A DNA stretch of 64,000 nt from Cohaesibacter haloalkalitolerans (GCF_003574655.1 NZ_QNUM01000004.1:186001-250000), one strand, 5' to 3'; shown: positions 27,138 to 36,435, counted from the stretch's first letter. Notes: generated by a model not told the origin, from the letters alone. Program-made: numbers and translations.

Positions 27138-28562
27138 ATGTCAGATATCACTCTCTCCGCCGGCGTACGCGCCAACTTGCTCTCTCTGCAGAACACCGCA
27201 GACATGATGGCTTCCACGCAGAACCGCCTCGCTACCGGCAAGGCAGTCAACTCCGCGCTGGACAACCCATCCAACTTCTTCACTTCCAAAGGCCTGAATG
27301 CTCGCGCTGGTGAGTTGAACAATCTGATGGACTCCATCGGTAACGCCACCAAGGTTCTTGAAGCTGCCGATAACGGCATCAAGGCTATCACCGACCTGAT
27401 CGAAAGTGCTCAGTCCACGGTTAAGCAGGCTCAGTCCGCCAACTCTGATGCTGCTGGCACGAACATCCAGAGCGACTCCAACATCGACACCACCGGCACT
27501 ACCGGAGCAACCACCAAGGCCCGCGTAGAATCGCAGACCCTGACCGCTCTTGGCATGACCGGCGTCGGCAATGGCGGCGCAGCAGACTCCAACCTGGTCA
27601 TCACATCCACTTCGGAAAATGGTGTCACCAGCACGTTCGACCTTGACGCTCACTTTGCAGCAACCGGCAAGGCCCTGAACGACGCCAACGGCGACGGAAC
27701 CACCGGCGACAACTACACCATCTCGGATCTGGTTGACGACATCAACGCTTCCGGCGTTGCCACCGCTTCCATCACCGACGACGGTCGCCTTGACCTGAAA
27801 GCCAGCGGCAATTCTCAGCTGTCTCTGACCATCACCGACCAGGACGCCACCGATAACACCACGCAGGACGGCGCAACCGGTACCTCAATCGCAGCAGCCT
27901 TCGGCTTTGCGGCATCGGCCTCTGAAGACCTCAGCTCTCCAGCTGACGGTGACTATGTCGACGCTGGCGAAACGGCCGTAACATGGGCAGACGGTGCAGC
28001 AGCGGGCGACGTTGACACCCTGACCATCGTAAACCAGGCTGGTTCCACCGATGCCGACAACTCCGAGCTGGTTTCCCAGTTCAACTCGATCATGGATCAG
28101 ATCGATGAATTGGCTCGTGACGCCAGCTTCAACGGTATCAACCTGATCAACGGCACCGGCAACGACCTGACCGTAGCCTTCAACGAATACCGCGACGACA
28201 ACAAGTCCGAACTGACCATCGCGTCTGCCGACTTGAGCTCCAGCGGTCTGTCCCTGACGGATGCTTCCTCGTTGAGCTCGGACGAAGCCAGCCTGAAGCT
28301 GGACTCTCTGTCCGAAGCCCTGACGACCCTGCGCAGCCAGGCTTCTTCCTTCGGTTCCAACCTCAACACGGTTACGATCCGCGAAGAGTTCACCAAGAAC
28401 ATGATGAATACCCTTCAGACCGGTGCAGACCAGCTCGTTCTGGCCGACACCAACGAGGAAGGCGCCAACATGCTGGCCCTGCAGACGCGCCAGTCGCTGT
28501 CCACCACCGCCCTGTCCCTGGCTTCCCAGGCAGACCAGGCAGTGCTCAGCTTCCTGCGCTAA
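27138..28562 (+). CDS. Flagellin 1
   Basis: This 474-residue flagellin has the conserved D0/D1 N-terminal helices (SAGVRANLLSLQNTADMMASTQNRLATG, then LNNLMDSIGNATKVLEAAD). The C-terminal helices include LNTVTIREEFTKNMMNTLQTGA and the end ALQTRQSLSTTALSLASQADQAVLSFLR. A large central insert (about 115-310) includes DLDAHFAATGKALNDANGD and ADGDYVDAGETAVTWADGA. It polymerises into the filament after export. It is followed by a strong terminator and then a paralogue. The conserved end LRS/LLR is typical of alphaproteobacterial flagellins. Confidence 0.96.
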   Translation: MSDITLSAGVRANLLSLQNTADMMASTQNRLATGKAVNSALDNPSNFFTSKGLNARAGELNNLMDSIGNATKVLEAADNGIKAITDLIESAQSTVKQAQSANSDAAGTNIQSDSNIDTTGTTGATTKARVESQTLTALGMTGVGNGGAADSNLVITSTSENGVTSTFDLDAHFAATGKALNDANGDGTTGDNYTISDLVDDINASGVATASITDDGRLDLKASGNSQLSLTITDQDATDNTTQDGATGTSIAAAFGFAASASEDLSSPADGDYVDAGETAVTWADGAAAGDVDTLTIVNQAGSTDADNSELVSQFNSIMDQIDELARDASFNGINLINGTGNDLTVAFNEYRDDNKSELTIASADLSSSGLSLTDASSLSSDEASLKLDSLSEALTTLRSQASSFGSNLNTVTIREEFTKNMMNTLQTGADQLVLADTNEEGANMLALQTRQSLSTTALSLASQADQAVLSFLR

Positions 28563-28588
28563 TAGACAGCACAAAATCAGTCATTGGA

Positions 28589-28617
28589 AACGGGGCCATT
28601 CGGCCCCGTTTTTTTTA
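28589..28617 (+). terminator. Terminator after flagellin 1
   Basis: Perfect 9-bp stem AACGGGGCC / GGCCCCGTT with a 4-base loop, then a run of Ts. Confidence 0.93.
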
Positions 28618-28684
28618 ACTTTTCGAGCCCATCAGTAAACTCAAAATTAAGTTTCCGCACATTTCCAAGTTTCTGAAATGACAT

Positions 28685-28714
28685 AGAAAAGCAGCTTTTC
28701 TGTCAAAACAGAAA
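28685..28714. repeat. Two overlapping palindromes upstream of flagellin 2
   Basis: AGAAAAGC-A-GCTTTTCT (28685-28701) and TTTCTGT-CAAA-ACAGAAA (28697-28714) share bases, so only one hairpin could form at a time in RNA. Confidence 0.5.
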
Positions 28715-28750
28715 CGTAACACTTTGTTTAGGTTAATACGAAAGGACTGG

Positions 28751-28765
28751 TTAACCTTAAATTAG
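28751..28765. promoter_or_regulatory. CtrA-like box upstream of flagellin 2
   Basis: TTAA-N7-TTAG, one mismatch to the consensus, about 83 bp before the start codon. Confidence 0.4.
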
Positions 28766-28847
28766 GGTTTAAGCGCGACCATCAGATCAAGCCTCAGAAG
28801 GAGGCTAATAACAATATCTGTATGCGAGTACCCAGAAAGGTAACCAA

Positions 28848-30278
28848 ATGTCTTCGGATATCACTCTCTCCGCCGGCGTGCGCTCAAACCTCCTGTCCCT
28901 GCAGAAAACTGCCGACATGATGGCTACCACGCAGAACCGCTTGGCAACTGGTAAAAAAGTCAACTCCGCGTTGGACAACCCAACCAACTTCTTTACCTCT
29001 GAAAGTCTCTCTGCTCGTGCAAACGATCTGAGCAATCTGCTGGATGGCATTTCCAACTCGATCAAGACAATCGAGGCTGCCGACAACGGCATCACGGCTA
29101 TTACCGATCTGGTGGAAAGCGCTCAGGCAACCGTACGTCAGGCGCAGTCCAACAACAACAATGCGTCTGCTACCCACATCCAGAGCAGCTCCAACATCGA
29201 CACCACCGGCACCACCGGCACCACCACCAAAGATCGCGTCGAGTCCCAGACCCTAAGCGCTCTTGGCATGACGGGCGTCGGCGCTGGCGGCGCAGCCGAC
29301 TCCAACTTCGTCATCACCTCCACGTCAGAAAACGGCGTAACCAAGACGTTCGACCTTGATGCGCATTTTGCCGCTACCGGCAAGGCGTTGAACGATGCGA
29401 ACGGTGACGGCACCACTGGCGACAACTACACCATCTCCGATCTGGTTGATGACATCAACGCTTCCGGCGTTGCCACCGCATCGATCACGGAAGACGGCCG
29501 CCTCGATCTTCAGGTCAACGGCAACCAGAATCTCAGTCTGACGATCACTGACGCTGACGCCGCCGCTGGTACCACACAGGATGGCGCAACCGGCACTTCT
29601 ATCGCGGCAGCCTTCGGCTTCGGCGGCTCGGCTTCAGTAGACCTCAGTTCTCCTGCTGACGGCGACTATGTTGACGCAGGCGAAACGGCTGTAACCTGGG
29701 CAGACGGTGCTGCGGCTGGCGACGTCGACACCCTGACCATCGTCAACCAGGCCGGCGATGCGGACGCAGACAACAGTGCACTGGTCACCCAGTATAACGA
29801 AATCCTGCAGCAGATCGACGAACTGGCCAACGACGCTAGCTACAACGGCATCAACCTGATCAACGGTTCGACCAATGACCTGACGGTGTCCTTCAACGAG
29901 CATCGCGACGAAAACAAGTCTGAACTGGTGATCGAGTCGGCTGACATGACCGCGTCCGGTCTGGCCCTGACCGAAGCTTCGTCCCTGAGCACCGAGGAAT
30001 CCAACCTCAAACTCGACGCTCTGGCCGACGCACTGGTCACCCTGCGCAAGCAGGCTGGCACCTTCGGCTCCAACCTGTCCACCGTGCAGATCCGCAAGGA
30101 CTACACCAAGGAAATGATCAACACCCTTCAGACCGGTGCTGACAACCTTGTTCTGGCAGACTCCAACGAAGAAGGCGCCAACATGTTGGCCCTGCAGACC
30201 CGTCAGACCCTGTCTACCACGGCTCTGTCGCTGGCATCTCAGGCCGACCAGGCTGTTACCAGCTTCCTCCGCGCCTAG
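28848..30278 (+). CDS. Flagellin 2
   Basis: This 476-residue paralogue of the preceding flagellin shares the same terminal D0/D1 helices and almost the same central domain. Stretches such as the 46 residues from DLDAHFAATG to ATASIT and the 39 from DLSSPADG to TIVNQAG are identical. The DNA differs at many third positions, so the copy is not recent. The ends differ slightly (ITSFLRA-type end VTSFLRA). It would be a second filament subunit, as is common in alphaproteobacteria. It has its own upstream region and terminator. Confidence 0.96.
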   Translation: MSSDITLSAGVRSNLLSLQKTADMMATTQNRLATGKKVNSALDNPTNFFTSESLSARANDLSNLLDGISNSIKTIEAADNGITAITDLVESAQATVRQAQSNNNNASATHIQSSSNIDTTGTTGTTTKDRVESQTLSALGMTGVGAGGAADSNFVITSTSENGVTKTFDLDAHFAATGKALNDANGDGTTGDNYTISDLVDDINASGVATASITEDGRLDLQVNGNQNLSLTITDADAAAGTTQDGATGTSIAAAFGFGGSASVDLSSPADGDYVDAGETAVTWADGAAAGDVDTLTIVNQAGDADADNSALVTQYNEILQQIDELANDASYNGINLINGSTNDLTVSFNEHRDENKSELVIESADMTASGLALTEASSLSTEESNLKLDALADALVTLRKQAGTFGSNLSTVQIRKDYTKEMINTLQTGADNLVLADSNEEGANMLALQTRQTLSTTALSLASQADQAVTSFLRA

Positions 30279-30300
30279 TAGAAGCTTACAGAAACATAAG

Positions 30301-30330
30301 GAAAGGCGGGGAAATACTCCGCCTTTCTTC
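30301..30330 (+). terminator. Terminator after flagellin 2
   Basis: GAAAGGCGG / CCGCCTTTC, 9-bp stem with a 9-base loop, followed by a short T-rich tail. Confidence 0.75.
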
Positions 30331-30538
30331 GTATTTGCGGGCGCATTTTCCCTTCTATTTGACCTTCCCAAGACAATCGGATTGCTTTAAAGCAATGGCC
30401 ACCAAGTGGAGTTTCACATCACGATTTATAGGACAGGAACATCTCGCATCAGTTCGTTAATACAATGCGCCGATCATCGTCCTTGTCAAAAATGTCTGTC
30501 AGAAGCAGAAATTCGCTTACGTGAATAGAGGAATAAAT

Positions 30539-30937
30539 ATGTCTCTTAAAATAGAACTACGTCCAGGCGAGCGAATTATTATTGGGAATAGCGTTATTAC
30601 CAATGGCGATCATCGCACACGCTTCTTTGTTGACGGGAAAGCACCTATTTTACGTGAAAAAGACATCCTGACGTCTGAAACTGCAAATAGTCCGGCAAAA
30701 AGAATCTATCTGTGCATACAACTCATGTATCTCGCGCAAGATATAGCGGGACACAAGGACATGTACTTCACTTTGGTAAATGAATTTTTACACGCCGCCC
30801 CCAGCTCATTAACGCTGATTGACAGCATAAATAACAAAATTTTAACCAGTTCCTTTTATCCTGCATTAAAAGAAGCAAAGGCTCTCATAAGGTTCGAAGA
30901 GGAGTTACTTCGGAATGTACAATCATTCAGCGGCTAG
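30539..30937 (+). CDS. flbT: Flagellin mRNA repressor FlbT
   Basis: The 132-residue product matches FlbT: MSLKIELRPGERIIIGNSVI, then AKRIYLCIQLMYLAQD, then a helical C-terminus. In Caulobacter FlbT binds the 5' leader of flagellin mRNA and promotes its decay until the hook is finished. The ATG at 30539 has a GAGGA site; a GTG six codons upstream overlaps that site. The gene is noticeably more AT-rich than flaF and the flagellins around it. The flaF gene starts within its last 23 bases. Confidence 0.95.
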   Translation: MSLKIELRPGERIIIGNSVITNGDHRTRFFVDGKAPILREKDILTSETANSPAKRIYLCIQLMYLAQDIAGHKDMYFTLVNEFLHAAPSSLTLIDSINNKILTSSFYPALKEAKALIRFEEELLRNVQSFSG

Positions 30938-31283
30938 AGCTTATCAGGACGCCAGCTCCCACGCAGGGTCGCCCAGGGAACGCGAAGCAGCCTTGTTGAT
31001 CAAGGCAGCAGCCAAATTGCAGCGGACCAAGTCCCCCGAGTGTACACGCGAGCAGCTGGATGAGGCGTTGACGTTCAATCGCAAGATATGGACACTCTTC
31101 GTCGGTGAGCTTATGAGCGAAACCCATGAAATGCCGAAAGAATTGCGCCAGAATCTGGTCAACCTCGGTATCTTCACATTCAACCACACCCTGCGCATCA
31201 TGACCGAACCGGACAAGGCGTCCGTTGACAGCCTGATCAACATCAACCGGAATATCGCAGAGGGCCTCCGCGCCGACGGGTAA
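30915..31283 (+). CDS. flaF: Flagellin synthesis/secretion regulator FlaF
   Basis: This 122-residue protein has the FlaF family features: N-terminal ARAYQDASSHAGSPREREAALL, the LNALTFNRKIWTLFVGEL-like core, PKELRQNLVNLGIFTFNHTL and the LININRNIAEGL end. FlaF works with FlbT in flagellin synthesis and secretion. The overlapping start with flbT shows coupling, and a terminator follows. Confidence 0.95.
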   Translation: MYNHSAARAYQDASSHAGSPREREAALLIKAAAKLQRTKSPECTREQLDEALTFNRKIWTLFVGELMSETHEMPKELRQNLVNLGIFTFNHTLRIMTEPDKASVDSLININRNIAEGLRADG

Positions 31284-31331
31284 GCGGACGGGACGTGATC
31301 CCCTCGCAGATCTGAAGACGAACACCACGAC

Positions 31332-31364
31332 AAGCGCCACCCGAACAGGACTGGCGCTTTTTTG
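31332..31364 (+). terminator. Terminator after flaF
   Basis: AAGCGCCA / TGGCGCTT stem with a 12-base loop, then TTTTTT. Confidence 0.88.
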
Positions 31365-31418
31365 TTGCCCCGTCATTGCCCCTGCTTCCCCCGCCCCTCC
31401 AACTCTGCACCCGCCACA

Positions 31419-31447
31419 AAAAAAGCAGCCTCAAGGGCTGCTTTTTT
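31419..31447. terminator. Bidirectional terminator after flgL
   Basis: A 12-bp stem AAAAAAGCAGCC / GGCTGCTTTTTT with a 5-base loop and A/T-runs on both sides. It closes flgE-flgK-flgL on the minus strand and backs up the flaF terminator. Confidence 0.9.
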
Positions 31448-31490
31448 CTTGCAATGGTTAATGCCACAGGCGCCAGCGCCAACCCGGTTG

Positions 31491-32990
31491 CTAGATAAAG
31501 TTGGTGAGCGAGAGGTTATACATCATGGAAGCAGCCTGATAGGAAGCCTCGATTGTCGTCTTGATCGTCATGATCTTGGCCGCCACCTCTTCTCTGTTGA
31601 TGCCTTCCTTTTCCGACAATGTCGTCTGCAACATGCTCTTGGATGTGATGTGACGAGAATTGGCATCCTTCATCGCCTTGCTGGCGACACCGATTTCGGT
31701 GAGGGTCGTCTTGACCACATCACCCTGATTGACACTGGCAAGGCCGGCAGAAACAGCATCGGCAAAGTGAGTATAACGGGCCTTGTCGGTATCGCTGTTC
31801 TGCTCATAGGTCGGCAGCGAAAAGGCCGTCATATAGGCCAGCTGTCTGGCAATACTGTCCTCGTTTGCCCGGGCACCATAGGAAACGCTCAGGCGGTTAT
31901 CGATCATCACCGTCGCCGTATCGCGCGACTTGACCGTAGAATTGTCTCCTGCATACCAGTTGAGCGTCGGCTTGCCTGCCGCCGTTGCCGTATCCAGTGT
32001 GGTTGCCGTCTCCGGTGTTCCAACCACCCGCTTCGGCTCTCCGTCGTTTGATGTCATGAAGAAATCGAGCGAAGCCTGAATGCGGGATGCCGCCTCCCCT
32101 TCCGTGGCGACATTCTTACCCAGTTGAAAGGCCAGCACATCGCGAATGGATGCAGCGACCACATCGGGAGCCCCGTTTATCGAAAACTGCCCCTCGGAGG
32201 CATCGGTGGGGCCATCCTGCCCGGTGAGCTTGATGATTTCGATGGAGCCATCCGGCATATCAAAGGTGAAACTGAGCACCTGCCCGGGTTCCGGCGTCCC
32301 GGTCACAGTCACATCGATCCCGGCTGGACTGCCAGCTGGTCCGTTGACCGTCACATTGCTCAGTGTGCTGGTCACGGCGCTCAGCTTGTAGCCGAAGTCC
32401 GTCGCCTGCTCGGCAATCGTGAAGGTCGGCCCCGCAGCCGTCAGGTCAAGCCGCCCCAGCCCATCGGCACCGGCATCGGCCCGGATGCGCTCGTCGGTCA
32501 CCGTCAGAAGGCCATCCTCACCGCCATAGCCATAGACGATGCGGTCATAGCTGGCAGCCGGAACGACATCCGTCGTGGTGCCGGAAAAGACGAAGTCACC
32601 ATCCACTTCCGTATTCAGCAGCCCGATCATTTCCCTGACCAGCGTGCCAGAGGTTGCCTGTGCCACCGACTGGTTGTTCGAGGTGATGTCATACTGGGTG
32701 CCAGTGGCCGAGCCGCTGACGTCCGCCCCCATGTCGACAATCCGCTCCAGCGCTACATTCATCATGTTGATCTGTAGCTGGGCCTGCTCGATATTGGTCT
32801 GATAGCCAGAAATGGCACCGATCTGGCTGCGCAGATCGAGCGTCAGACCGACATCACGACCAAGGCCACCATAGGTCTGGGACTTCTTGCCCGTGCTGAG
32901 CTGGATGGTCAGATCCTGCATCAGGCTGGAATTGTTCTTCAGCACATTCATCATCACAGAGGATGAGTATCCGTTCAGTGTACCGATCAT
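31491..32990 (-). CDS. flgL: Hook-filament junction protein FlgL, long form
   Basis: The 499-residue product has flagellin-like ends. N-terminal VMMNVLKNNSSLMQDLTIQLSTGKKSQT and AISGYQTNIEQAQLQINMMNVALERI resemble FlgL. The C-terminal EVAAKIMTIKTTIEASYQAASMMYNLSLTNFI is the matching helix. A long middle section (about 165-330) is extra relative to enteric FlgL (about 317). It forms the junction ring with FlgK. It is third in flgE-flgK-flgL, 34 bp after flgK. Confidence 0.9.
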   Translation of the reverse strand: MIGTLNGYSSSVMMNVLKNNSSLMQDLTIQLSTGKKSQTYGGLGRDVGLTLDLRSQIGAISGYQTNIEQAQLQINMMNVALERIVDMGADVSGSATGTQYDITSNNQSVAQATSGTLVREMIGLLNTEVDGDFVFSGTTTDVVPAASYDRIVYGYGGEDGLLTVTDERIRADAGADGLGRLDLTAAGPTFTIAEQATDFGYKLSAVTSTLSNVTVNGPAGSPAGIDVTVTGTPEPGQVLSFTFDMPDGSIEIIKLTGQDGPTDASEGQFSINGAPDVVAASIRDVLAFQLGKNVATEGEAASRIQASLDFFMTSNDGEPKRVVGTPETATTLDTATAAGKPTLNWYAGDNSTVKSRDTATVMIDNRLSVSYGARANEDSIARQLAYMTAFSLPTYEQNSDTDKARYTHFADAVSAGLASVNQGDVVKTTLTEIGVASKAMKDANSRHITSKSMLQTTLSEKEGINREEVAAKIMTIKTTIEASYQAASMMYNLSLTNFI

Positions 32991-33024
32991 GATGTCGTTT
33001 CCATTTCCAGTCAGTCCTCAGCGG

Positions 33025-34884
33025 TTACACCCGCATCAGGGCATCCATCATTTCCTTGACCGCGGTCATGACACGCGCGTTGGCAGAATAGGCCGTCTGA
33101 AGCTCAAGCAGCCGCGCCAGCTCCTCGTCAACATCCACGCTGGCCGACTCCTCAAAGCGCGACAGCACATTGTTCATGACAATCTGCTGGCCGTCATAGC
33201 GGATCTGCGCCGTTTCGGCCTGTTGCGACTGATAGGAGATCACCTGCCGGGCAAATTCATCAACCGTCATGCTGACGGGCGCCCCGCCATCCTGATAGGA
33301 GAAAGTCAGCTTGGTGTCCGTCAGGGCTGCGAGCAGCTCCGAGGGGCGCGTCTGGTCGGCAATCCCGGTGCTGGCACTGTGCCGCACCAGGAGGGTGGGA
33401 TCATTGAACAGCGCCTGATTGACCGCGATACGTCCTGAAAAACCGGTCTGCTGGACCTGCCCGTCGACGCTGCCCGAATAGATATCCGGTCCGGCACCGG
33501 CATCAACGAAGAATGGCAGCGCCCCTGCTGTCTGCTGCAGACCCGTTGCAGTGGCTCGCCCATCAAACGACTGGATGGCCACCGTGTTGGCCGCTCCGTC
33601 ATCCAGAATCCGCAGATCATTGCCTGCCGGGTTGCTGACCGTGAAGGCTCCACCCAATGCGGTCTGCACCTGCGCAGCCACACTGGCCATGCCACCCGAG
33701 AAGTCGATACCGACGACGGTGTCATCATTACGCGCAGTGACATCATCACCAAGTGGCAAGGAGGTTGCCGAGTCGACCCGTACAAAGGTTACCGTATTGG
33801 TCTCGCCCGTCCCCACATCCTGATAGGTGAAGGTAAACTCGTCACCCGACTGTAAATCCGTGAGGTCAAGATCAAAGCCATCCTGCGCCCCGACAGTGAC
33901 GGCGCTGCCCTCGATATCGAACTTGCCGAAGGCATCGGCCAGGCCATCGGCCAGGCTGTCCAGCTGCGCCTGCGCCTCGACCAGCAGATCATCACGCAGT
34001 TCCAGAAGCGCCCCGATCCGGCTACCGCCCAGCCCCCCGGAAAGGGTGATATCGGTCAGCTCACCGGTGTTTGACTTCAGATAGACCGAGCCAAGCTGGT
34101 TGTCATTCGACTGACTGTCCCATTCCGTATAGGGCCCAACAGTGCCGTAGGCCGTGAAATCAAGTTGCACGGCCTCAGCGTCATAAAGCGTGAGACCGCC
34201 GGTGGTCGAAATCTGGATGGAGTTGTTGTCCCGCTGGGTCACCCGCACCGGCATCAGCTCGGCAAGCTGCGTCACAAAGGCGTCGCGCTGATCCATCAGC
34301 CCTGCCGCAGACCCGCCAGATGTCAGGGAGACTTCCTGTATCTGCTGATCAAGCTTCTGGATATTCTGCAGGATGTCATTGGCACTCTGGACGGCATCCT
34401 CAAGGGCGAACTCGGCATCCTGCCGCAGAGCCTGTATGGTTTCGGAGGCATCATTCATGGCCCGCGTCAGCACCGATGCGTCATTGAGCACCTGAAGCCG
34501 CGTGGTGGAATCGTCCGGGCTCGTCTCGAGCGCCTGCAAGGAGGTTGCAAACTCGTTGACCAGAGCATCAAGCGCATTGGCGTCGCCAGGTTGACCGAAC
34601 ATCGCGTCAACCTGGGTCAAATAGTCATTGATCGTCTTGGAATAGCTGGTGGCGCCGGTCTCGGTCCAGAACTGTTTCTGGGCGACGAGATCAAGCGTCC
34701 GCTGCACATCGGTCTGGACAACGCTGGTAACCTGCCCGTTCAGAACCATGTCTTCACGGCTGGAAACCTTCTTGGTGTATCCAGGCGTGTTGGCATTGGC
34801 AATGTTGGACGAAGCGACCTCAAGATCGCGGTTCGTCGCCTTCAAACCAGATGTTGCAATCGACAATGCACTCGTCAATGCCAT
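33025..34884 (-). CDS. flgK: Hook-filament junction protein FlgK
   Basis: This 619-residue HAP1 protein has the N-terminal SALSIATSGLKATNRDLEVASSNIANANTPGYTKK rod/hook motif. The long helix with SANDILQNIQKLDQQIQEVSL follows, then DQRDAFVTQLAELM. Its C-terminal ELARLLELQTAYSANARVMTAVKEMMDALMRV segment is typical. It caps the hook and receives FlgL. It is 61 bp after flgE. Confidence 0.96.
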   Translation of the reverse strand: MALTSALSIATSGLKATNRDLEVASSNIANANTPGYTKKVSSREDMVLNGQVTSVVQTDVQRTLDLVAQKQFWTETGATSYSKTINDYLTQVDAMFGQPGDANALDALVNEFATSLQALETSPDDSTTRLQVLNDASVLTRAMNDASETIQALRQDAEFALEDAVQSANDILQNIQKLDQQIQEVSLTSGGSAAGLMDQRDAFVTQLAELMPVRVTQRDNNSIQISTTGGLTLYDAEAVQLDFTAYGTVGPYTEWDSQSNDNQLGSVYLKSNTGELTDITLSGGLGGSRIGALLELRDDLLVEAQAQLDSLADGLADAFGKFDIEGSAVTVGAQDGFDLDLTDLQSGDEFTFTYQDVGTGETNTVTFVRVDSATSLPLGDDVTARNDDTVVGIDFSGGMASVAAQVQTALGGAFTVSNPAGNDLRILDDGAANTVAIQSFDGRATATGLQQTAGALPFFVDAGAGPDIYSGSVDGQVQQTGFSGRIAVNQALFNDPTLLVRHSASTGIADQTRPSELLAALTDTKLTFSYQDGGAPVSMTVDEFARQVISYQSQQAETAQIRYDGQQIVMNNVLSRFEESASVDVDEELARLLELQTAYSANARVMTAVKEMMDALMRV

Positions 34885-34945
34885 CAGTTACCCTCCACTC
34901 CGCTCCCTGCCAACAGGCAGGGAGAGCCGGAGCTGATCAAAAAAC

Positions 34946-36328
34946 CTACCGAATGATCTGCATGACTTCAGACAGCATGTCCCGGGCCGTAGACAGGACG
35001 CGGGTATTGGCCGTGTAAGCCTGTTGCGAGATGATCATTTTCGAGAATTCGTCCGCGATATCGACGTTCGATGATTCCAGAGATGAACCACGAATAGAGC
35101 CTGTAGCCCCGAGAATGGCAAGACCGGAATCCTCGGTCGCCCGAAACGCTCCACCACTGGCACGGGCCAGATAGTTGTCGCCATCGAACGACGCCAGAAT
35201 AACCTGCGCCATGTTGCTCGACTTGCCGTTGGCATAGTTGGCAACGATATAGCCGTTGTTGTCGATGGAGATACTGGTCTGTTCACCGGCGGCGGCGCCA
35301 TCCTGCGACAGGTTCATGTTGGCAGTACCGGTCTGCGTTGCATAGGCCGTGATGCCATCGCCGTTGCCGCCGTGATCCAGAATGATATTGCCGAGCGACA
35401 CACCATCAATCGTCATCGCAGGAACCGTTACGTTGGTGAGCGGCGACGTCATCTTGCCGGTCGTATCGAAGGTGTAATCCTGACCGACGTTGGTCCATTT
35501 GGTGGCCGCACCGGTAGCGGAAGAGTCAGACTTGTAGAACAGGTTCCAGGTGTCTTCGGTTGGCGGCACTGCCGACGGGTTACCATCTGCGATCTTGCCC
35601 CACCGCAGCTGCACACTGGCATTCTCACCATTGGCAACATAGGCCGTGATCGAGCCACCGGAAATCGTCTGGCTGAGGAATTGGGTCTCATCCTGCGCCT
35701 GAACCACACCGGCACCGGCAGTGGTCGGGTTGGAGGTATAACCAACAGCACCGGTGAGCAGAGAGCCGGTCGCGTCAGAAGTGGAAGGAACGGCAGGCAG
35801 GTTGCCATTGTAGGTCAGGGTCGTGGTAGCTTCAGCTGCCATGAAACCTTCCTGGAAGGTGGTTGGCTGCGGCACAGAGCTTACCGGGTTGCCCGTTGCA
35901 TCATCAAGCTCGATCACAGCCAGATAATAACCGGCTTCGTTGACGAAGTAGCCGTCCTGATCCTGTGTGAAGTCGCCGCGGCGGGTGTAGAGCGGCGTAC
36001 CATCAAAAATCGGCTTGCCATCGATCTCGCCGATCTTCTCGTAGACAACAAAATAGCCATCACCGCTGATCGACATGTGCGTGGTGGTCTGCGAGGAATC
36101 AACCGACCCCGCCACAGTGTTGGTCTGTCGCGAACTGGAAAGCACCGAGCCTGACGTTTGCTTGCTCTTGTCGGCGCTGTAGTTGCTGACCAGATCCACA
36201 AACGCAGTGTCAACGCGCTTGAAACCGTTCGTCGACGTATTGGCGATGTTGCCAGAAATATTCTGCATTGCAGTAGACTGCGCACCCATGCCGGCTACAG
36301 AAGTTGTAAGTGCTGAATAAAGACTCAT
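34946..36328 (-). CDS. flgE: Flagellar hook protein FlgE
   Basis: The 460-residue hook subunit begins MSLYSALTTSVAGMGAQSTA with NISGNIANTSTNGFKRVDTAF. It has the FlgE hook domain (PTTFQEGFMAAEATTTLTYNGNLPA) and the C-terminal EFSKMIISQQAYTANTRVLSTARDMLSEVM helix. It polymerises into the hook. It leads flgE-flgK-flgL and has a sigma-54-type promoter and a CtrA box upstream. The adjacent flgD seen in many genomes is missing from this window. Confidence 0.96.
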   Translation of the reverse strand: MSLYSALTTSVAGMGAQSTAMQNISGNIANTSTNGFKRVDTAFVDLVSNYSADKSKQTSGSVLSSSRQTNTVAGSVDSSQTTTHMSISGDGYFVVYEKIGEIDGKPIFDGTPLYTRRGDFTQDQDGYFVNEAGYYLAVIELDDATGNPVSSVPQPTTFQEGFMAAEATTTLTYNGNLPAVPSTSDATGSLLTGAVGYTSNPTTAGAGVVQAQDETQFLSQTISGGSITAYVANGENASVQLRWGKIADGNPSAVPPTEDTWNLFYKSDSSATGAATKWTNVGQDYTFDTTGKMTSPLTNVTVPAMTIDGVSLGNIILDHGGNGDGITAYATQTGTANMNLSQDGAAAGEQTSISIDNNGYIVANYANGKSSNMAQVILASFDGDNYLARASGGAFRATEDSGLAILGATGSIRGSSLESSNVDIADEFSKMIISQQAYTANTRVLSTARDMLSEVMQIIR

Positions 36329-36372
36329 GGTACATCCCTTTGACCAGATACAAATCAGATTACCACCGACTT

Positions 36373-36388
36373 TGCAAAAAGCAGGCCA
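36373..36388 (-). promoter_or_regulatory. Sigma-54-type promoter of flgE
   Basis: On the minus strand TGGCCTGCTTTTTGCA matches the -24/-12 consensus with two mismatches and correct GG/GC spacing. It would start transcription about 35 bp before the flgE ATG. Confidence 0.7.
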
Positions 36389-36435
36389 GTTTTAACATTC
36401 AGAAATATTTTTATAAATTCAGACACTTACCTTTG

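Larger units (their letters stand above)
28563..28847. other. Intergenic region between the flagellins
   Basis: It holds the flagellin 1 terminator, two overlapping palindromes (28685-28714) and a one-mismatch CtrA-like box (28751-28765). A good ribosome site (AGAAAGG) lies before the second start. No gene is seen. Confidence 0.55.
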
